Assembly: GCA_002270565.1 (NCBI GenBank)
Contig: NQMI01000074.1
Location: 1-64,000, forward strand
Reading direction: 5' to 3'
Length of the DNA: 64,000 bases
Source: Stenocarpella maydis
Lineage: Eukaryota > Ascomycota > Sordariomycetes > Diaporthales > Diaporthaceae
The notes under the pieces: model-generated
The model's database searches: none
What the model was told of the DNA's origin: nothing
What the model saw: the letters and a program-made list of their open reading frames with translations, nothing else
Shown: positions 44,867 through 56,908 of the stretch, in pieces
Layout of the letters: every line of letters begins with the position of its first letter
Numbering within the stretch: position 1 is the first letter of the stretch
Made by a program: the position numbers and the translations under genes

Positions 44867-47119
44867 ATGGCAAGACTGAACGAAGTCCCAATGTCAACAG
44901 ATAGCATGGAAACGCGTGAGTACCCGCTGGCTCCCAGTTCTATGCCGGCATCCTGCCTTAGCTGACCCGCGGATGATGAATAAACCAGTGAGGAAGAAAT
45001 TCCTGCGGCAGAACCGAGATATCGCAAGAGTCAATTCGGCACAGTCACTGCGCATACGGTCGCTCGAGAGCGAATGCGGCCGACTCCTCTCCGAAAACCT
45101 CACACTGAATGGCCGCATCCTGGAGCTTGAACGCGACCTCGAGGAGTGCAGGGAGGCACAAAGAATCGCCGACCATGCTCTTGACATCAAGGCCAGGATG
45201 GAGGCTCAGCTTGCGGAATGGGCCGCAATGCTCGGGGGCCTGGGTGTGCAGCGCGCTGCAAAGAGGCACGCCCCTTCTTCCCCAGGAGGAACAAGGATTG
45301 TGAGGCGGCGTACAAGCACGAGCCGTAGCCCTCTGGCGACGCAGCGGCCACGAGACTCGAGGAGCAGTGCCGAGATGGCGGCTCTGCACGAGGGGAGGCT
45401 GCCAGCTATCCAAGAAAACACAACGTATTCACGAAGGACAATGAAGTACGGCATATCAGAAAGTCAGAACCGTGGGATTTGCGCTGACCTCAACATAGCC
45501 ATGACGAGATACTATCAATCCGTACCGAGATCGAAAGTTCGAACGAGTCGCCAGACCTTGGACCACCACCTACTTCGCGCTTCGTCGAAGAATCAGTCAA
45601 AGAACCAGTCAAAGTCGACAGCCCCAGCAAATCAACCGGCGCTCTACAGCCTAGTCCCAAACTCAAGATCGAAGCACTCTTGCCATCCAGCTCTCCTTCG
45701 AGGCCTGATAGGGAACCAACGAAACAGAGCAGCGTGGCCTCGGAGACAACCTCTCAAGACAGTCGGAAACCTAACAAGCCAGCCAGCCAGCAAGTCTATC
45801 CCACTATTAAAGCCGGCTCTAAGAGAAAATTCGGCGACGAGAACGACGGATTCCAAGTGTCTGGGGCATTCTCAACCACGGAGAAGGCCGGTGATAAGGT
45901 CATGCAGGATAGACCGCTCATTGTGAGAGACTTGAAGGACCGCCGCATTGTGAAGGACTTGTCAACCGGGCCTGAAGATCAGAAGACGCATACCACAGAT
46001 CCCACCAAGCCGCGGCTCAGGCAACCTCTAGCAGATAAGAGTAGGAACGACGGTCCAGCTTCGCCGAAGAAGCTTCCCAAGACAGCGACAACGGGAGACC
46101 TCATGAAAGTCATGCCGGATCCAACCAAGGAAATTTCGCTGAAGGCCGCGCCATTGAAAAAGAAGAGGGTTGTTCCAATAAAGCTCCCCCCATTGACGAC
46201 AGCAGAGCCGTCGGCGACGAATGCACCACTGGAACCAGAGACACCATCAGCGGATCCAGGTGTTGTCTTTCCGGACACCCCAGAAAGCAAATCGACAAGT
46301 GAGAAGCCCAGAGATACGCCTCCACCAGCCGACATCAGCTCTCAAGGAGAGACCTCTCGGCCTAGCAGGAGGGTAAGAGCGTCTGTCAGCTATGCGGAGC
46401 CGAATCTCAGAGACAAGATGCGCCGGCCGACGAAGGAAATGTTGGATGCAGTATCCGGAGAGGGAAAATACAGACGCATGAGCTCGGCGCAACGCATAAC
46501 CTCAGCTTCTGCATCGAGTTCTAAGGCCGATGGCGAGCTCACGCGGTCAGCGTCGGCCAACCAGCTTCAAGCAGCAGAAGCCGCTATAGAGCACGAAGCA
46601 GCCCGCCGTCCTCCTGCCACCAGCCCATTATTACAGAGAGATTCAACGAAAGAAACCCCACCAGCTAGTCAGGCAGGCCAGCCAGCGGCGGAGCGGCGAG
46701 GGCGAGGGCGACCGTCATCCAGGCAAAGTCAACTATTTGAGAAGCTCGAAAAGACAGAAGACGAACACGACGAGGAGGGCGGCGCCGACGACAGTCGCGG
46801 GATTGACCCATATGAATTCCGAGACGAATCCACTGTCCTCGAGCAGCCCACGGAGATCCAAAAGAAGGGCAAAGGCAACAAGGGAAGGCGCTCAATGGCG
46901 GCAAAAGCCACAGGCACCGACGACCAGTTGGCATCATGGGGGAATACGAAGAAGGCCTCGCAAAAACGCATGTCAATGTCTGCGCCCAAGAAATTGTCCA
47001 TGCTTGACGATGGGCAGGATGCGGATTCTTCGTACGAGGCGAGCCTGGAGGCAGCGATGGACATCTCATCGTTGCTGACCCAGGACAAGGCGTCGAGGCG
47101 CCGAAGCATGATGTTGTAA
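44867..47119 (+). CDS. SGO1: Shugoshin
   Basis: Three exons: 44867-44915, 44989-45445 and 45499-47119, giving 708 residues; frame is kept at METL and TMNH. The N-terminal coiled coil (about residues 17-85) reads VRKKFLRQNRDIARVNSAQS, then RIRSLESECGRLLSENLTLNGRI, the shugoshin dimer/PP2A-binding region. Near 452-480 is the basic C-motif RPSRRVRASVSYAEPNLRDK, used to bind phosphorylated H2A at centromeres. The middle and tail are disordered and basic, with RRGRGRPSSRQ resembling an AT-hook. Shugoshin protects centromeric cohesin through PP2A and helps tension sensing. An earlier ATG (44859) is out of frame and stops quickly. It is convergent with VPS29. Confidence 0.9.
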
Positions 47120-47493
47120 TGTAATGAACTCTGGAACGGGCAATCTTCGCGTGAAACATTGCAAGCATGGCGTACTTGGCTGATTCCGAGTGGCGTTGAG
47201 CGGGTCTTCTGAGATATATGTACAGAATCAGGATACCAGCGTGGATTGTTTTACGGCAAAGGAAGCGCATATCATGCCGAGCTTTGGAACGAGGCATTAC
47301 GAGTATCTAATGTGACAATTGAAGAAATCAGACCCTCGCTCGTCGGTCTGCTTCCCTGTGCCCCCTGCCGACCCTGGTCTACATAGCCGTTGAACCCCTG
47401 TGATGCTGTTCTCAACGGAGTGCCTGCTTCAGAATGGGCGCGGCCTGTCCGTCATAAAAGCTTGGTGTTTTGCCGTGCAGGCCCGTGGCTCTC
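47120..47493. other. Convergent 3' intergenic region
   Basis: 374 bp hold the 3' ends of SGO1 and VPS29. No gene or clear structure is seen. Confidence 0.5.
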
Positions 47494-48355
47494 CTATGAT
47501 GCTCCTGTCGGTTCTACCGGCTTTGTGTATGTGACCTTCTCCACGGCAACGTTCTCGGCGCCATTCTCGTCCTTCCTCAGTTGGTACACATACAGCGTCA
47601 GTGATATGCCCTGGACCTAGATGAAATCATGTCAGCTCGACTCCCAGCAGCAGATTGAGGCCCTGAGGCAGCCTCGAGGCCACATGCCGGCGTGCGGCCA
47701 GCAGCGGCGGCTGATAAAAAAAAACAAGGAGGGGGTGGCGGTGAGAGGCGCGAGACCTACATCCATCAAGCAGAAGCTGGGCACGACCTCGTCCTCCTCG
47801 CCCTCGTCCGTGCCCCAGCCGGTGGAGAAGGCACCCGTAGCGGAGCCCGGGTTGACAAAGAACTTGTCCATGTACTCGAAGCACTCGAACTTGTGGGTGC
47901 CGCCCCAGCAGAGGATGTCGACGTCGAGCTTGTTAGCCTCGGCCAGCAGCAGGTCGGGCTCGCTGGAGACGAGGGTGAAGCCCTCGAGGAAACCGATGCG
48001 CAGCCCGCCGTGGGCAACGACCTGCGTCAGCGGCAGCGAGGTGGCCTCGACGTCGAAGCGGCCCTTGACGATCTTGAGGTCCGGCGAGATGGAGCGGAGG
48101 TACTCGTACGTCGGCTTGTCGGTCAGGTTGCCCAGGCAGAGGGACTGGGAGATCTTGCCCGGGGAGAGGAGCTTCTTGAACTGTGCGGCTGGCTGTCAGC
48201 ATGTGTACTGCTCGGTTCGGACGGGCGGGGGCGAGGGCGACGTCGTGGCAGCTGTGTATCGTGCGCGCGCGCCGTTGGCAAGGTACCTTTGGGGGGATGT
48301 CGAGAGCTCGATCTGGGATGTGGAGATCCCCTATCACTAGGATGAGGAAGGCCAT
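47494..48355 (-). CDS. VPS29: Retromer subunit Vps29
   Basis: Three exons: 48287-48355, 47761-48180 and 47494-47616, giving 203 residues; all junctions are phase 0. The metallophosphoesterase-like fold is clear: LILVIGDLHIPDRA at the N-terminus, FKKLLSPGKISQSLCLGNLTD, then VKGRFD, VAHGGLRIGF, CWGGTHKFECFEY and FVNPGSATGAF. GGTH instead of GHTH at the last metal site is also seen in yeast Vps29, in keeping with a binding rather than a catalytic role. The C-terminal strand SLTLYVYQLRKDENG comes from the third exon, whose preceding intron (144 bp) has a poly-T tract. With Vps35 and Vps26 it forms the cargo-selective retromer on endosomes. Divergent from the aminotransferase. Confidence 0.92.
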
Positions 48356-49178
48356 TGTGCCGCTCGGTGCGATAATGGGCCTAGGCAAGTATCGAGACAA
48401 TGAGTCGTGCCCCAATGGCTCGTCCCGCGTCTGGGGCGACCCGGCCAAGAGGGTCGAGCTTCAGCAGGAGGTAGACGGCGGCGCAGTTGCGCCAGGGATC
48501 TCTCTCGTAGACAGGCGGTATTCCAATGCTGCTTTCAGGGATCCTTCTGATGCCCAGTCGTCCTCGGTGGGGTCTAGGATCGTCCGGGGAGGGACAGGGC
48601 GCGGTTCGTGTGGCAGTTATGGTTCTTTTGGAGCTTAAATTGTTGTAGGGTCTGGTCCCGTGGCTGACGAGCGGGTGAGGGTGCATCATCGGCACGCTCA
48701 AGATACAGGGCATTGGATCCCTGCTTGTCCCGCTCCGCTGCTGGGGTAGCTTCGACCCCCAACCTGCCTGCTGCCTGCCCGCAGGTACAGCCTCCCGAGG
48801 GCCGGACCAAACCCGGACTTGGCAGCCGGGTGGTCAGAGTAAGTCCGTACACAAACCCAGCCGTGACTATTAGTCAATCATGGTTGAAATAGGCCGACAC
48901 CCCGCGCCTGCCAGCACGCTTCCCTTGCTTGGAGCATACATACATAGATGCAGTGCAAGACAGGACAGCAAATGACCCCACAGACGAGAGGACGAGGCTT
49001 ACCGCATGCTCCACCATCTCTTGCCGTGGTACTGTTGGTTCTGTTCGACATTGAATCACCGGCAATCTGTTCCCGTGCTGTTTGTCGCGTGGGCGGCGCA
49101 CCGATCACCGATTGGGTACCAGCGCCAGACTCTCCAAGACGTCCAATGTACCGGTCTCGGCCCCTCTCGTTCACAACC
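48356..49178. promoter_or_regulatory. Divergent intergenic region VPS29 / aminotransferase
   Basis: 823 bp between start codons on opposite strands. The frame upstream of the aminotransferase ATG 49179 is open to at least 48,948, including ATG 49146, so the true start may lie slightly further 5'. No clear TATA box. Confidence 0.45.
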
Positions 49179-50833
49179 ATGATACCCCGCGGCAGCTCCG
49201 CCAGCCGACGCCTCTCCCTCACGGCGAATCACCTGCTCGCAACAGCACCATCCTCGTCTTCCTCTCTCCCACCATCACCTGCCCAAGGAGTCCTGCAAGG
49301 ACAACGAAGCCTCTCGACTACGAAAACAGCAGCAGCAACAGCAGCAACAGAAGCACGGGATCCCACAGCCATGTCTTCCCAACCAGAACACTCCACCTTG
49401 CTCATCCCGGGGCCCATTGAGTTTGACGATGCTGTGCTGCAGTCTATGAGTCACTACAGGTGAGACAAGAGATACCCTAATGTGCTTCGCCGCGGCGCGG
49501 TATCAGGAGATGGCACACCAATGGTTCTGCAGAAGCATCCCGAACTCTGCCCATGAGAGAGGCCTCTGGAGCCGAGATGGCAGCGGGGCTCGGCTGTGCT
49601 GGTGCTGTAGGACTATGGTGTGCCGCAGTCTGTCGTCTCTCCGCCCCGCCGTGCAAGCCAACGTGGAAGAACCAGGAATGTTAACCGCTTTCGCAACGTA
49701 GCGAGAGCCACGTCGGCCCCGGCTTTGTCTCTACGTTTGGTGATACCTTGTCCATGCTGCGCAAGCTGTTCCAGACAACGGACCCTTCCTCGCAGCCCTT
49801 TGTCATCTCGGGCTCCGGAACCCTGGGCTGGGACCTCGTCGCCGCCAACCTCGTCGAGCCCGGCGAGAGCGTGCTGGTCTTGACCACCGGCTACTTTGGC
49901 GACAGCTTTGCGGACTGCTTCAAGGTCTATGGCGCCAACGTGGACCAGCTTAAGCCTGCCGTCGGCTCAAGGCCGCAGTTGCCCGAGATAGAGGCAGCCC
50001 TGAAGTCCAAGAAGTACAAGGTTATTTCCGTCACACATGTAGACACCTCGACCGGCGTGTTGAGCACGCTGCCGGAGCTGTCGGAGCTCGTCCACAGGGT
50101 CTCACCCGAGACCCTGTTGATCGTCGATGGTGTCTGTTCCGTCGCCGGCGAGGAGATTGACTTTGACAAGTGGAAGCTCGACGGAGTCATTACCGCCAGC
50201 CAAAAGGCCATCGGCTGCCCGGCTGGATTGTCAATTTCCATGTTTAGCGGCCGGGCTATGAAGGTCTTTGAGGAGCGCAAGGCCCCGATTGGCGCCTATT
50301 TCGCGTCCATGAAGAACTGGACCCCTAGTATGTTTACCCTTATTTCGGAGTCGCGAGATGGTGGAGCAAGGACTGACTCTGTTGCAGTTATGAGGAATTA
50401 CGAGGCTAAGAAGCCCTCTTATTTCGCCACTCCCTCTCCACAGTTGATCCACGCCCTTAACACAGCACTCACACAGATCCTGTCTGCAGGGCCTCTGTCG
50501 GCGCGCTTTGCAAAGCACGCCGAGGTCTCTGGCAGGATCAAGAAGGCAGTCGAGGCCCTCGGTCTTAAACAGGTGGCGCCTAAGCCTGAGGACCGATCCC
50601 ACTGCATGACGGCCATTTACCTGCCAGACAATGTCAAGGCTGCAGAGATCCTACCAGCCCTGGCCAAAAGGAATGTTGTATTTGCTGGAGGCATCCATAA
50701 GGAGATTGCACCCAAGTACATCCGTTTTGGGCACATGGGCGTCTCTGTGACGGATGAGAAGCGAGGCGATATCGACCGTGCCCTCAAGGCGCTGGAAGAT
50801 GGCCTGACCGAGTGTGGATATCAGAAGGCATGA
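49179..50833 (+). CDS. AGX1: Alanine-glyoxylate / serine-pyruvate aminotransferase (AGXT-like)
   Basis: Three exons: 49179-49459, 49702-50327 and 50388-50833 (introns 242 and 60 bp), giving 450 residues. Core motifs are LLIPGPIEFDDAVL, then SHVGPGFVSTFGD, SGSGTLGWDL, LTTGYFGD, VTHVDTSTGVL, VDGVCS and ITASQKAIGCPAGLS, with the PLP lysine at about K262. NYEAKKPSYFATP and the C-terminal KYIRFGHMGVSV follow. It is a fold-type I PLP enzyme converting glyoxylate plus alanine to glycine plus pyruvate. The first about 64 residues are Ser/Arg/Ala-rich, like a mitochondrial presequence; an internal Met (MSSQPEHS, 49371) would give a 386-residue form without it. The C-terminus YQKA is not a peroxisomal signal. 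The symbol follows yeast AGX1 and is by analogy. Confidence 0.88.
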
Positions 50834-51714
50834 GACTTCATCTTGGCATGACAGACAGCTCAGCCGCTGCGCGAGGCAGGTTTATGAGAAGTGGTAGATA
50901 GATAAGACTCGGGGCGCCTTCACGGGATGATAAAAGGAAAAGCCACCGAGCGGGTCCTGTGAATATACAAGGTAAGAATTTCAAAGCGAGGTTGCGGAAC
51001 AGTTGACTCTTCTGGGTGTGGCCCGAGAGAGCCTTCTGTGCTGTTCCATCCAATTAGTAAACACCTCCTGGCTGGGTCTCCGTACTACCTACCACTCTGC
51101 ACGTGTGAATAGAAGAGTTCCAGTCGATCTGAGAGGTCGCAGTCTCGTCACCACCAACCAGGCCGGGCCGAAACCAGCCCCTGCTCAGTATGTGACTGGA
51201 CCCACAGCCAGTTAGCTGCGAGAATCATCAGAGAAAGTCGAGTATCTGAAGCGACGCGCTTTCTTAGTGTAGAGTGCCGATGCGCAGAGACGCGAGCTGC
51301 CAGGCCGCCCAGTGACGTGTGCGGTGGTCAGTTATACCTAGGCAGGCTGACGATTGCTGCGTAGCTGTACCTGGCCCCTGCAAAAATCCGGGCGGGGTAG
51401 CGCGAGCGGTCGCAAGTGGCCTGGCTGCAGCCTCTTGTCTTCCCGTCCAAAAGCTCATGGCTTACCACTTCTCTCGACTTGACTTGCCTCTCCTCAGCCG
51501 ACATTCTTTTGCGGTCTCGCAACATCCTCCCACCACACCACACAACACCCATATCCCAGGGCAAACACCTCTCCTCCCCTTTTCGCAAGCATCTTTGGTG
51601 CTTGTGCCTCACCCCCCTCCCTCTTGTCCCCCCTCTCTGGAAAATACCACCCACCACCCCGACCCGACTGCACACATCTCCAGCCTGCCACTGCCTTACC
51701 GCCAACCCGTCGCC
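50834..51714. other. Intergenic region, promoter of exportin gene
   Basis: 881 bp between two plus-strand genes. The last 230 bp before the exportin ATG are rich in C, CA and CT (CACCACACCACACAACACCC near 51,530), as in many fungal housekeeping promoters. No other gene. Confidence 0.5.
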
Positions 51715-54700
51715 ATGACGATATCTATCGAGGAGCTTGACGTGCTCGTCCGTAACTTTTACGAGGGGCGAGGCGAACAGGTAGGGCTCTCTCCATCCTT
51801 CACACTGCTGCTGTCGACGACTCTGCTGACCAGGCTCTCCCCCGACAGCAAAAAGCCGCCCAGGCCGCTCTGAACCAGGTAAGCCACCCGCCGCGCCGCA
51901 CTCCGAGATCGACATTGTCTGACTGGGCATGACACAGTTCAAGGAGGATCCTGATGCATGGCTTATGGTAGACGACATCTTGTCCAAGGCGAGCTACCCA
52001 CAGACCAAGTGTATGTCCGTGAGAGCAAGACTGTATATACATGCCGAGCTGGGGCTAACCGGTCGCAAAAGACCTGGCGCTGCAGGTTCTCGACAACGTA
52101 ATCTCAACGAGGTGGAGGGTTCTCCCGAGGGAGCAATGCCAAGGTACGCAATACTGAGCGGATACACCTTGGCCGTATGGCCCGCTGATTGTGGCACAGG
52201 CATCCGCAACTTCATCGTCTCCTTCATTCTGCAGTGCTCCAGCACCGAGGAGTCCTTGCGATCCCAACGAACCCTGCTCAACAAGCTCAACCTCGTCCTC
52301 ATCTCCGTCCTGAAGCAGGAGTGGCCTCACAACTGGCCGACCTTCATCGCCGAGATCATACAAGCCTGTCATTCGAGCCTCTCGGTCTGCGAAAACAACA
52401 TGATCATCCTTCGGCTTCTCTCAGAGGAGGTCTTTGACTACTCCGCCGAGCAGATGACCTCGACCAAGACCCGGAGTCTGAAGACGACCATGTGCAACGA
52501 GTTCTCCCAGATCTTCCAGCTCTGCCAGGAAATCCTCAACACGGCAACCCAGCCAAGCTTGGTACTGGCCACACTCGAGACACTGCTTCGGTTCTGCAAC
52601 TGGATCCCTCTCGGCTACATCTTTGAGACACCATTGATCTCGCTCCTGCGCACCCGTTTCCTGGAGGTGCCCGAGTTCCGCAACATCACGCTTCAGTGCT
52701 TGACGGAGATTGGCGGCCTCCAGACCGGCGGCCCGGCGGGCAATAACTACGACGAGCAGCTTGTGAAGATGTTTACTGAGGTCCTCACCACTATCTCAAC
52801 CATTATACCCATCCAGATGGACCTCAAGACGACATACCCGCAAAGCAACTCCCGGGATCAGCAGTTCGTGCAGAATTTGGCTCTTTTCCTGACAAACTTC
52901 TTCTCCATGCACTTGAACCTGATTGAGAACCTGCCCAATCGCGACTACCTCTCTCATGCTCACTATTACCTGATTCGTATTTCCCAGATCGACGACCGAG
53001 AAATATTCAAGATTTGCCTGGACTACTGGCTGAAGCTGGTCCAGGAGCTCTACGAGGAGATGCAGTCCCTTCCCATCGGCGACAACCCACTGATGGCCAT
53101 GGGCGCCATGTCAGGTGGCGCACCGAATCCCGCACTTCTCAACAACTACCCCTTGAGGAAGCACAAGTACCAAGAAGTGCTGTCCAACCTCCGCGTCGTT
53201 ATGATCGAGAAGATGGTTCGCCCCGAGGAGGTTCTGATTGTTGAGAACGACGAAGGCGAAATCGTGCGAGAATTCGTCAAGGAGAGCGATACGGTGCAGC
53301 TATACAAGACCATCCGCGAGTGTCTCGTCTACCTGACCCACCTCGACGTCGTCGATACGGAACAAATCATGACAGACAAGCTGGCCAAGCAGGTAGACGG
53401 CTCGGAATGGTCCTGGCACAACTGCAACGTTCTGTGCTGGGCCATTGGGTCGATCTCCCTGGCTATGAATGAGGAAACGGAGAAGCGCTTCCTTGTTACC
53501 GTGATCAAGGATCTTCTTGGGCTTACGGAAATGAAGCGCGGAAAGGACAACAAGGCCGTGGTCGCATCCAATATTATGTACATTGTCGGCCAATACCCCC
53601 GCTTCTTGAAGGCTCATTGGAAATTCCTGAAGACGGTGGTGAACAAGCTGTTTGAGTTTATGCATGAGTCCCATGAAGGTACGTTGCGCCTTGCCGCCGT
53701 TTCAGCTCACAGCTGACAATCATTACAGGTGTTCAGGATATGGCATGTGATACGTTCATCAAGATCGCCAAGTCTTGCAAGCGTCATTTCGTTGCCCTGC
53801 AGCCTAGTGAGCACGAGCCCTTCATTGAGGAGATCGTCAGGAACCTGCCCAAGATCACTGGGGATCTCACCCCTCAGCAAGTGCATACCTTCTATGAGGC
53901 CTGCGGCTACATGGTTGCGGCCCAGGGGAACCGCAACCAGCAGGAGCGGCTTCTGGCCGAGCTTATGCAACACCCCAATGCCGCCTGGGATGAGATCATC
54001 AAGCAAGCGACGGTCAACCCGGCTATTCTTCAAGACGCCGACACAATCAAGATCATTGGGAACATCATGAAGACGAACGTTTCAGCTTGCTCGTCGGTTG
54101 GATCGTACTTCTTCCCGCAGATTGGCCGCATCTATCACGACATGCTGCAGATGTACAGGGCAACAAGCCAGCTGATCTCCGAGGCCGTCGCAAAGGAAGG
54201 AGAGATCGCCACCAAGATGCCCAAGGTCCGGGGCCTGCGGACCATCAAGAAGGAAATTTTGAAGCTGATCGAGACGTACGTGGACAAGGCCGAAGATCAT
54301 GCGGCCGTACGGACCCAGATGGTTCCTCCTCTTCTCGACTGCGTCCTAGTCGACTACAACCGCAATGTGCCTGGTGCCCGTGATGCCGAGGTTCTGAGGG
54401 CCATGACTGCTGTTATCTCGAAGTTGTCCTCTCTCATGGAGGATCAAATACCGGTCATCATGGAGAATGTGTTCGAATGCACACTGGAAATGATCAACAA
54501 GGACTTCTCGGAGTTCCCAGAGCACCGGGTCGAGTTCTTTAACCTGCTGAGGGCGATCAACCTAAACTGCTTCCCTGCACTGCTAAAGTTGGACAACCGA
54601 CAGTTCAAGTTCGTCATCGACTCGTGCATGTGGGCTAGCAAACACGACAACCGCGATGTTGAGGCAGCAGGCCTTAACATGTGTCTTGAGCTGATCAACA

Positions 54701-55296
54701 ATATCGCCGAGAAGACCGATGTCCAGACGTCCAACGCATTCTTCAGCCAGTTCTTCACCCCGATCCTGCAGGATGTCTTCTTCGTGGTCACGGACCAGGA
54801 TCACAAGGCCGGGTTCAAGACACAGTCGATGCTGCTCATGCGCATGTTCTACTTTGTGCAGCCAGCTGATGGAAGCGCCCCAAAGATCCAGGGCCCTATC
54901 TTCCAGCCGGAGATGGCTCAGGCAGGTACCTCGAACCGCGAATTCCTTGGAAACTTCGTGGCAACTCTGTTGGCGAATGCGTTCAACAACCTCCAAGCGT
55001 AAGTGACACTACTGTGCCCTTGCTGCTACTGACACCCGCTAACCTCGTACAGGCCACAAATCGCTGCCTTTGTCGAGGGTCTGTTCGCACTGAACACTCA
55101 GTATGACAAATTCCGGCTCCACCTGCGCGACTTCCTCATCTCCATGAAGGAGTACGCCGGTGACAATGCCGAATTGTACCAAGTGGAGAAGGAGAAGGAA
55201 GACGCTGCCAAGCAGCAGGCAGACCTGGACCGGAGGTCCAAGGTTGGCGGCCTCATGAAGCCGTCGGAGCTGGAGAACGACGATGACGAGCTGTGA
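51715..55296 (+). CDS. CRM1: Exportin-1 (Crm1/Xpo1) nuclear export receptor
   Basis: Seven exons: 51715-51780, 51849-51878 (30 nt), 51938-52010, 52072-52143, 52200-53678, 53729-54998 and 55053-55296, giving 1,077 residues, the usual Crm1 length. The importin-beta N-terminal part (FKEDPDAWLMVDDILSKA, then YLALQVLDNVISTRW) spans the small exons. The Xpo1 region follows (IRNFIVSFILQCS, LNKLNLVLISVLKQEWPHNW). The NES-groove region contains CWAIGSISLAMNEETEKRFL and DLLGLTEMKRGKDNKA. At the leptomycin-reactive cysteine position (Cys528 in human, Thr539 in budding yeast) this protein has Thr, about T523. The C-terminus is acidic (ENDDDEL). Crm1 carries leucine-rich NES cargoes with RanGTP through the pore. 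Confidence 0.95.
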
Positions 55297-56908
55297 CTCC
55301 GTCAAGAGTTTCGCAACGAGTTCGCACCGCCTAACGTCGCGGATCCCGAGGAGTCGAGCGGTCAAGAGGGTCCGTCGAGCGTTCTTGACGGCTGGGACTT
55401 GTACGGTCTTTAACTGCTAGGGGACGTTGGCACGGCACGGCAAGGGATTGCGCAGGCCGAAACGAGGGAGAAAAGAGGCGGGGCGCAGTCTGCTCTCGCG
55501 GACACACCCGAAATTACACATTCCCTCTTCCATTTTGTATGATACCACATAGAGGAAGAAGCAGCAAAAGATGCTGAAAGGGGCAGGGCCAGCTAAGAGA
55601 TCATCTGAGGAGAAGACACAGCCTTCGCACTGACTCGTCTAGAAGCAACAGATGGTATCCGCGGGACGGGGCGGCAACTGCGAGGCAGGGAGAGATTGAG
55701 AGGGGGTTCTTGTTGCGCAGGGAAGCCGACGGAGGGGCTCTGTTCAGTGGGGAGGAGTCGGCTCAGCCGGTCGTTCGACAGTGGCCATGGCGGCGAGGGA
55801 TCATGTCGTTGAATCATGGGGTTTCTCCGACTTAGCTAACCAATCCAAAGTAGACAGATGCCAAAGATGCGTCACAGTCACAAGATCCTCATGGCCCCAC
55901 AAGTGATGTTCTCTGTGTGCCTCAACAGTAACCCCGCTCATATGAAGGCGACCCGAGCCTGTGGTGGGTGAGGAGGAAGCATTATGCCTGCGACCCAACA
56001 CAAAAGAAAGGGCAACTGTCGACATGGGCCGAATCTCTGTTGGTCGCCGGTATTAATATTTGGCCCCGAAACACGCAGCGAATAGGACGTCTCATGCGTC
56101 CAACGTGCCAGCGTCGCGATGGCGATCCGCAGGCATGGGAAAGGCCCCAGCAACTTGACCACTCCTCAGGTATGAGCCGGGCTAACCAGGCGACTAACGC
56201 AGGTTCAATCTCGCGCCCTCCCCTCAGCGCAATGTCCAATGACGACCCCGAGAGGGCGCGCTGCAGGGCGCCGACGAGTCAGGGGCTCGATGTCCAGCAC
56301 GGGTATCATACATAGACTTGATAGACTGCCTGCCTTCGTCGCCAGCGAGCGCATCCCAGCCTGCGCTGTACGACATCGCCACCGGGCGTCATATTTCGTC
56401 CAGCTCTATCCAGCTAAACAACCAACCGCACTTGGCAGCCAGCCAGGCGGGCCCACTTCTGCCTTTCTCCTTGTAGCAGACCGTAGCAGACCGAGGTTGC
56501 TGAGCACTGGAACCCCTGTCCCAGTGCATGTCTACTCCGTACACAGTAAGTAGATGGGTTTAATCCTCCCAAAATGGCAGGCCAAAACACCCAGGCTGCC
56601 GGGGGAAACGGTGGCGAGCTAGTGATGCTCAGGTCGTATCGGGCGGCTATATAATAGGAGGCAGGTTGAAATCACCTTCGGCTGCCCCCGCGATGGCTGC
56701 TCCGGGTATTGAACCGTAGTCTTGACCACCTTGTTCGCTTGCCCGTTGTGAGCGCATCCTGGCCACCGAGACAGCGGTTGTCCGTTGACGAGGTAAAAGG
56801 GCCCTCCTATTCTGCCATCTATACACGGTAGGTAATTACCGCGTCGCCCAGTCCCCCTCTCTTTGTCCCTCCGTTGTATTTTGGGAATCCCGGATAGCGG
56901 AATCAACC
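55297..56908. other. Intergenic region, no gene supported
   Basis: 1.6 kb between two plus-strand genes. One TACTCCGTA at 56,533. Open frames are short and not protein-like. Confidence 0.5.
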
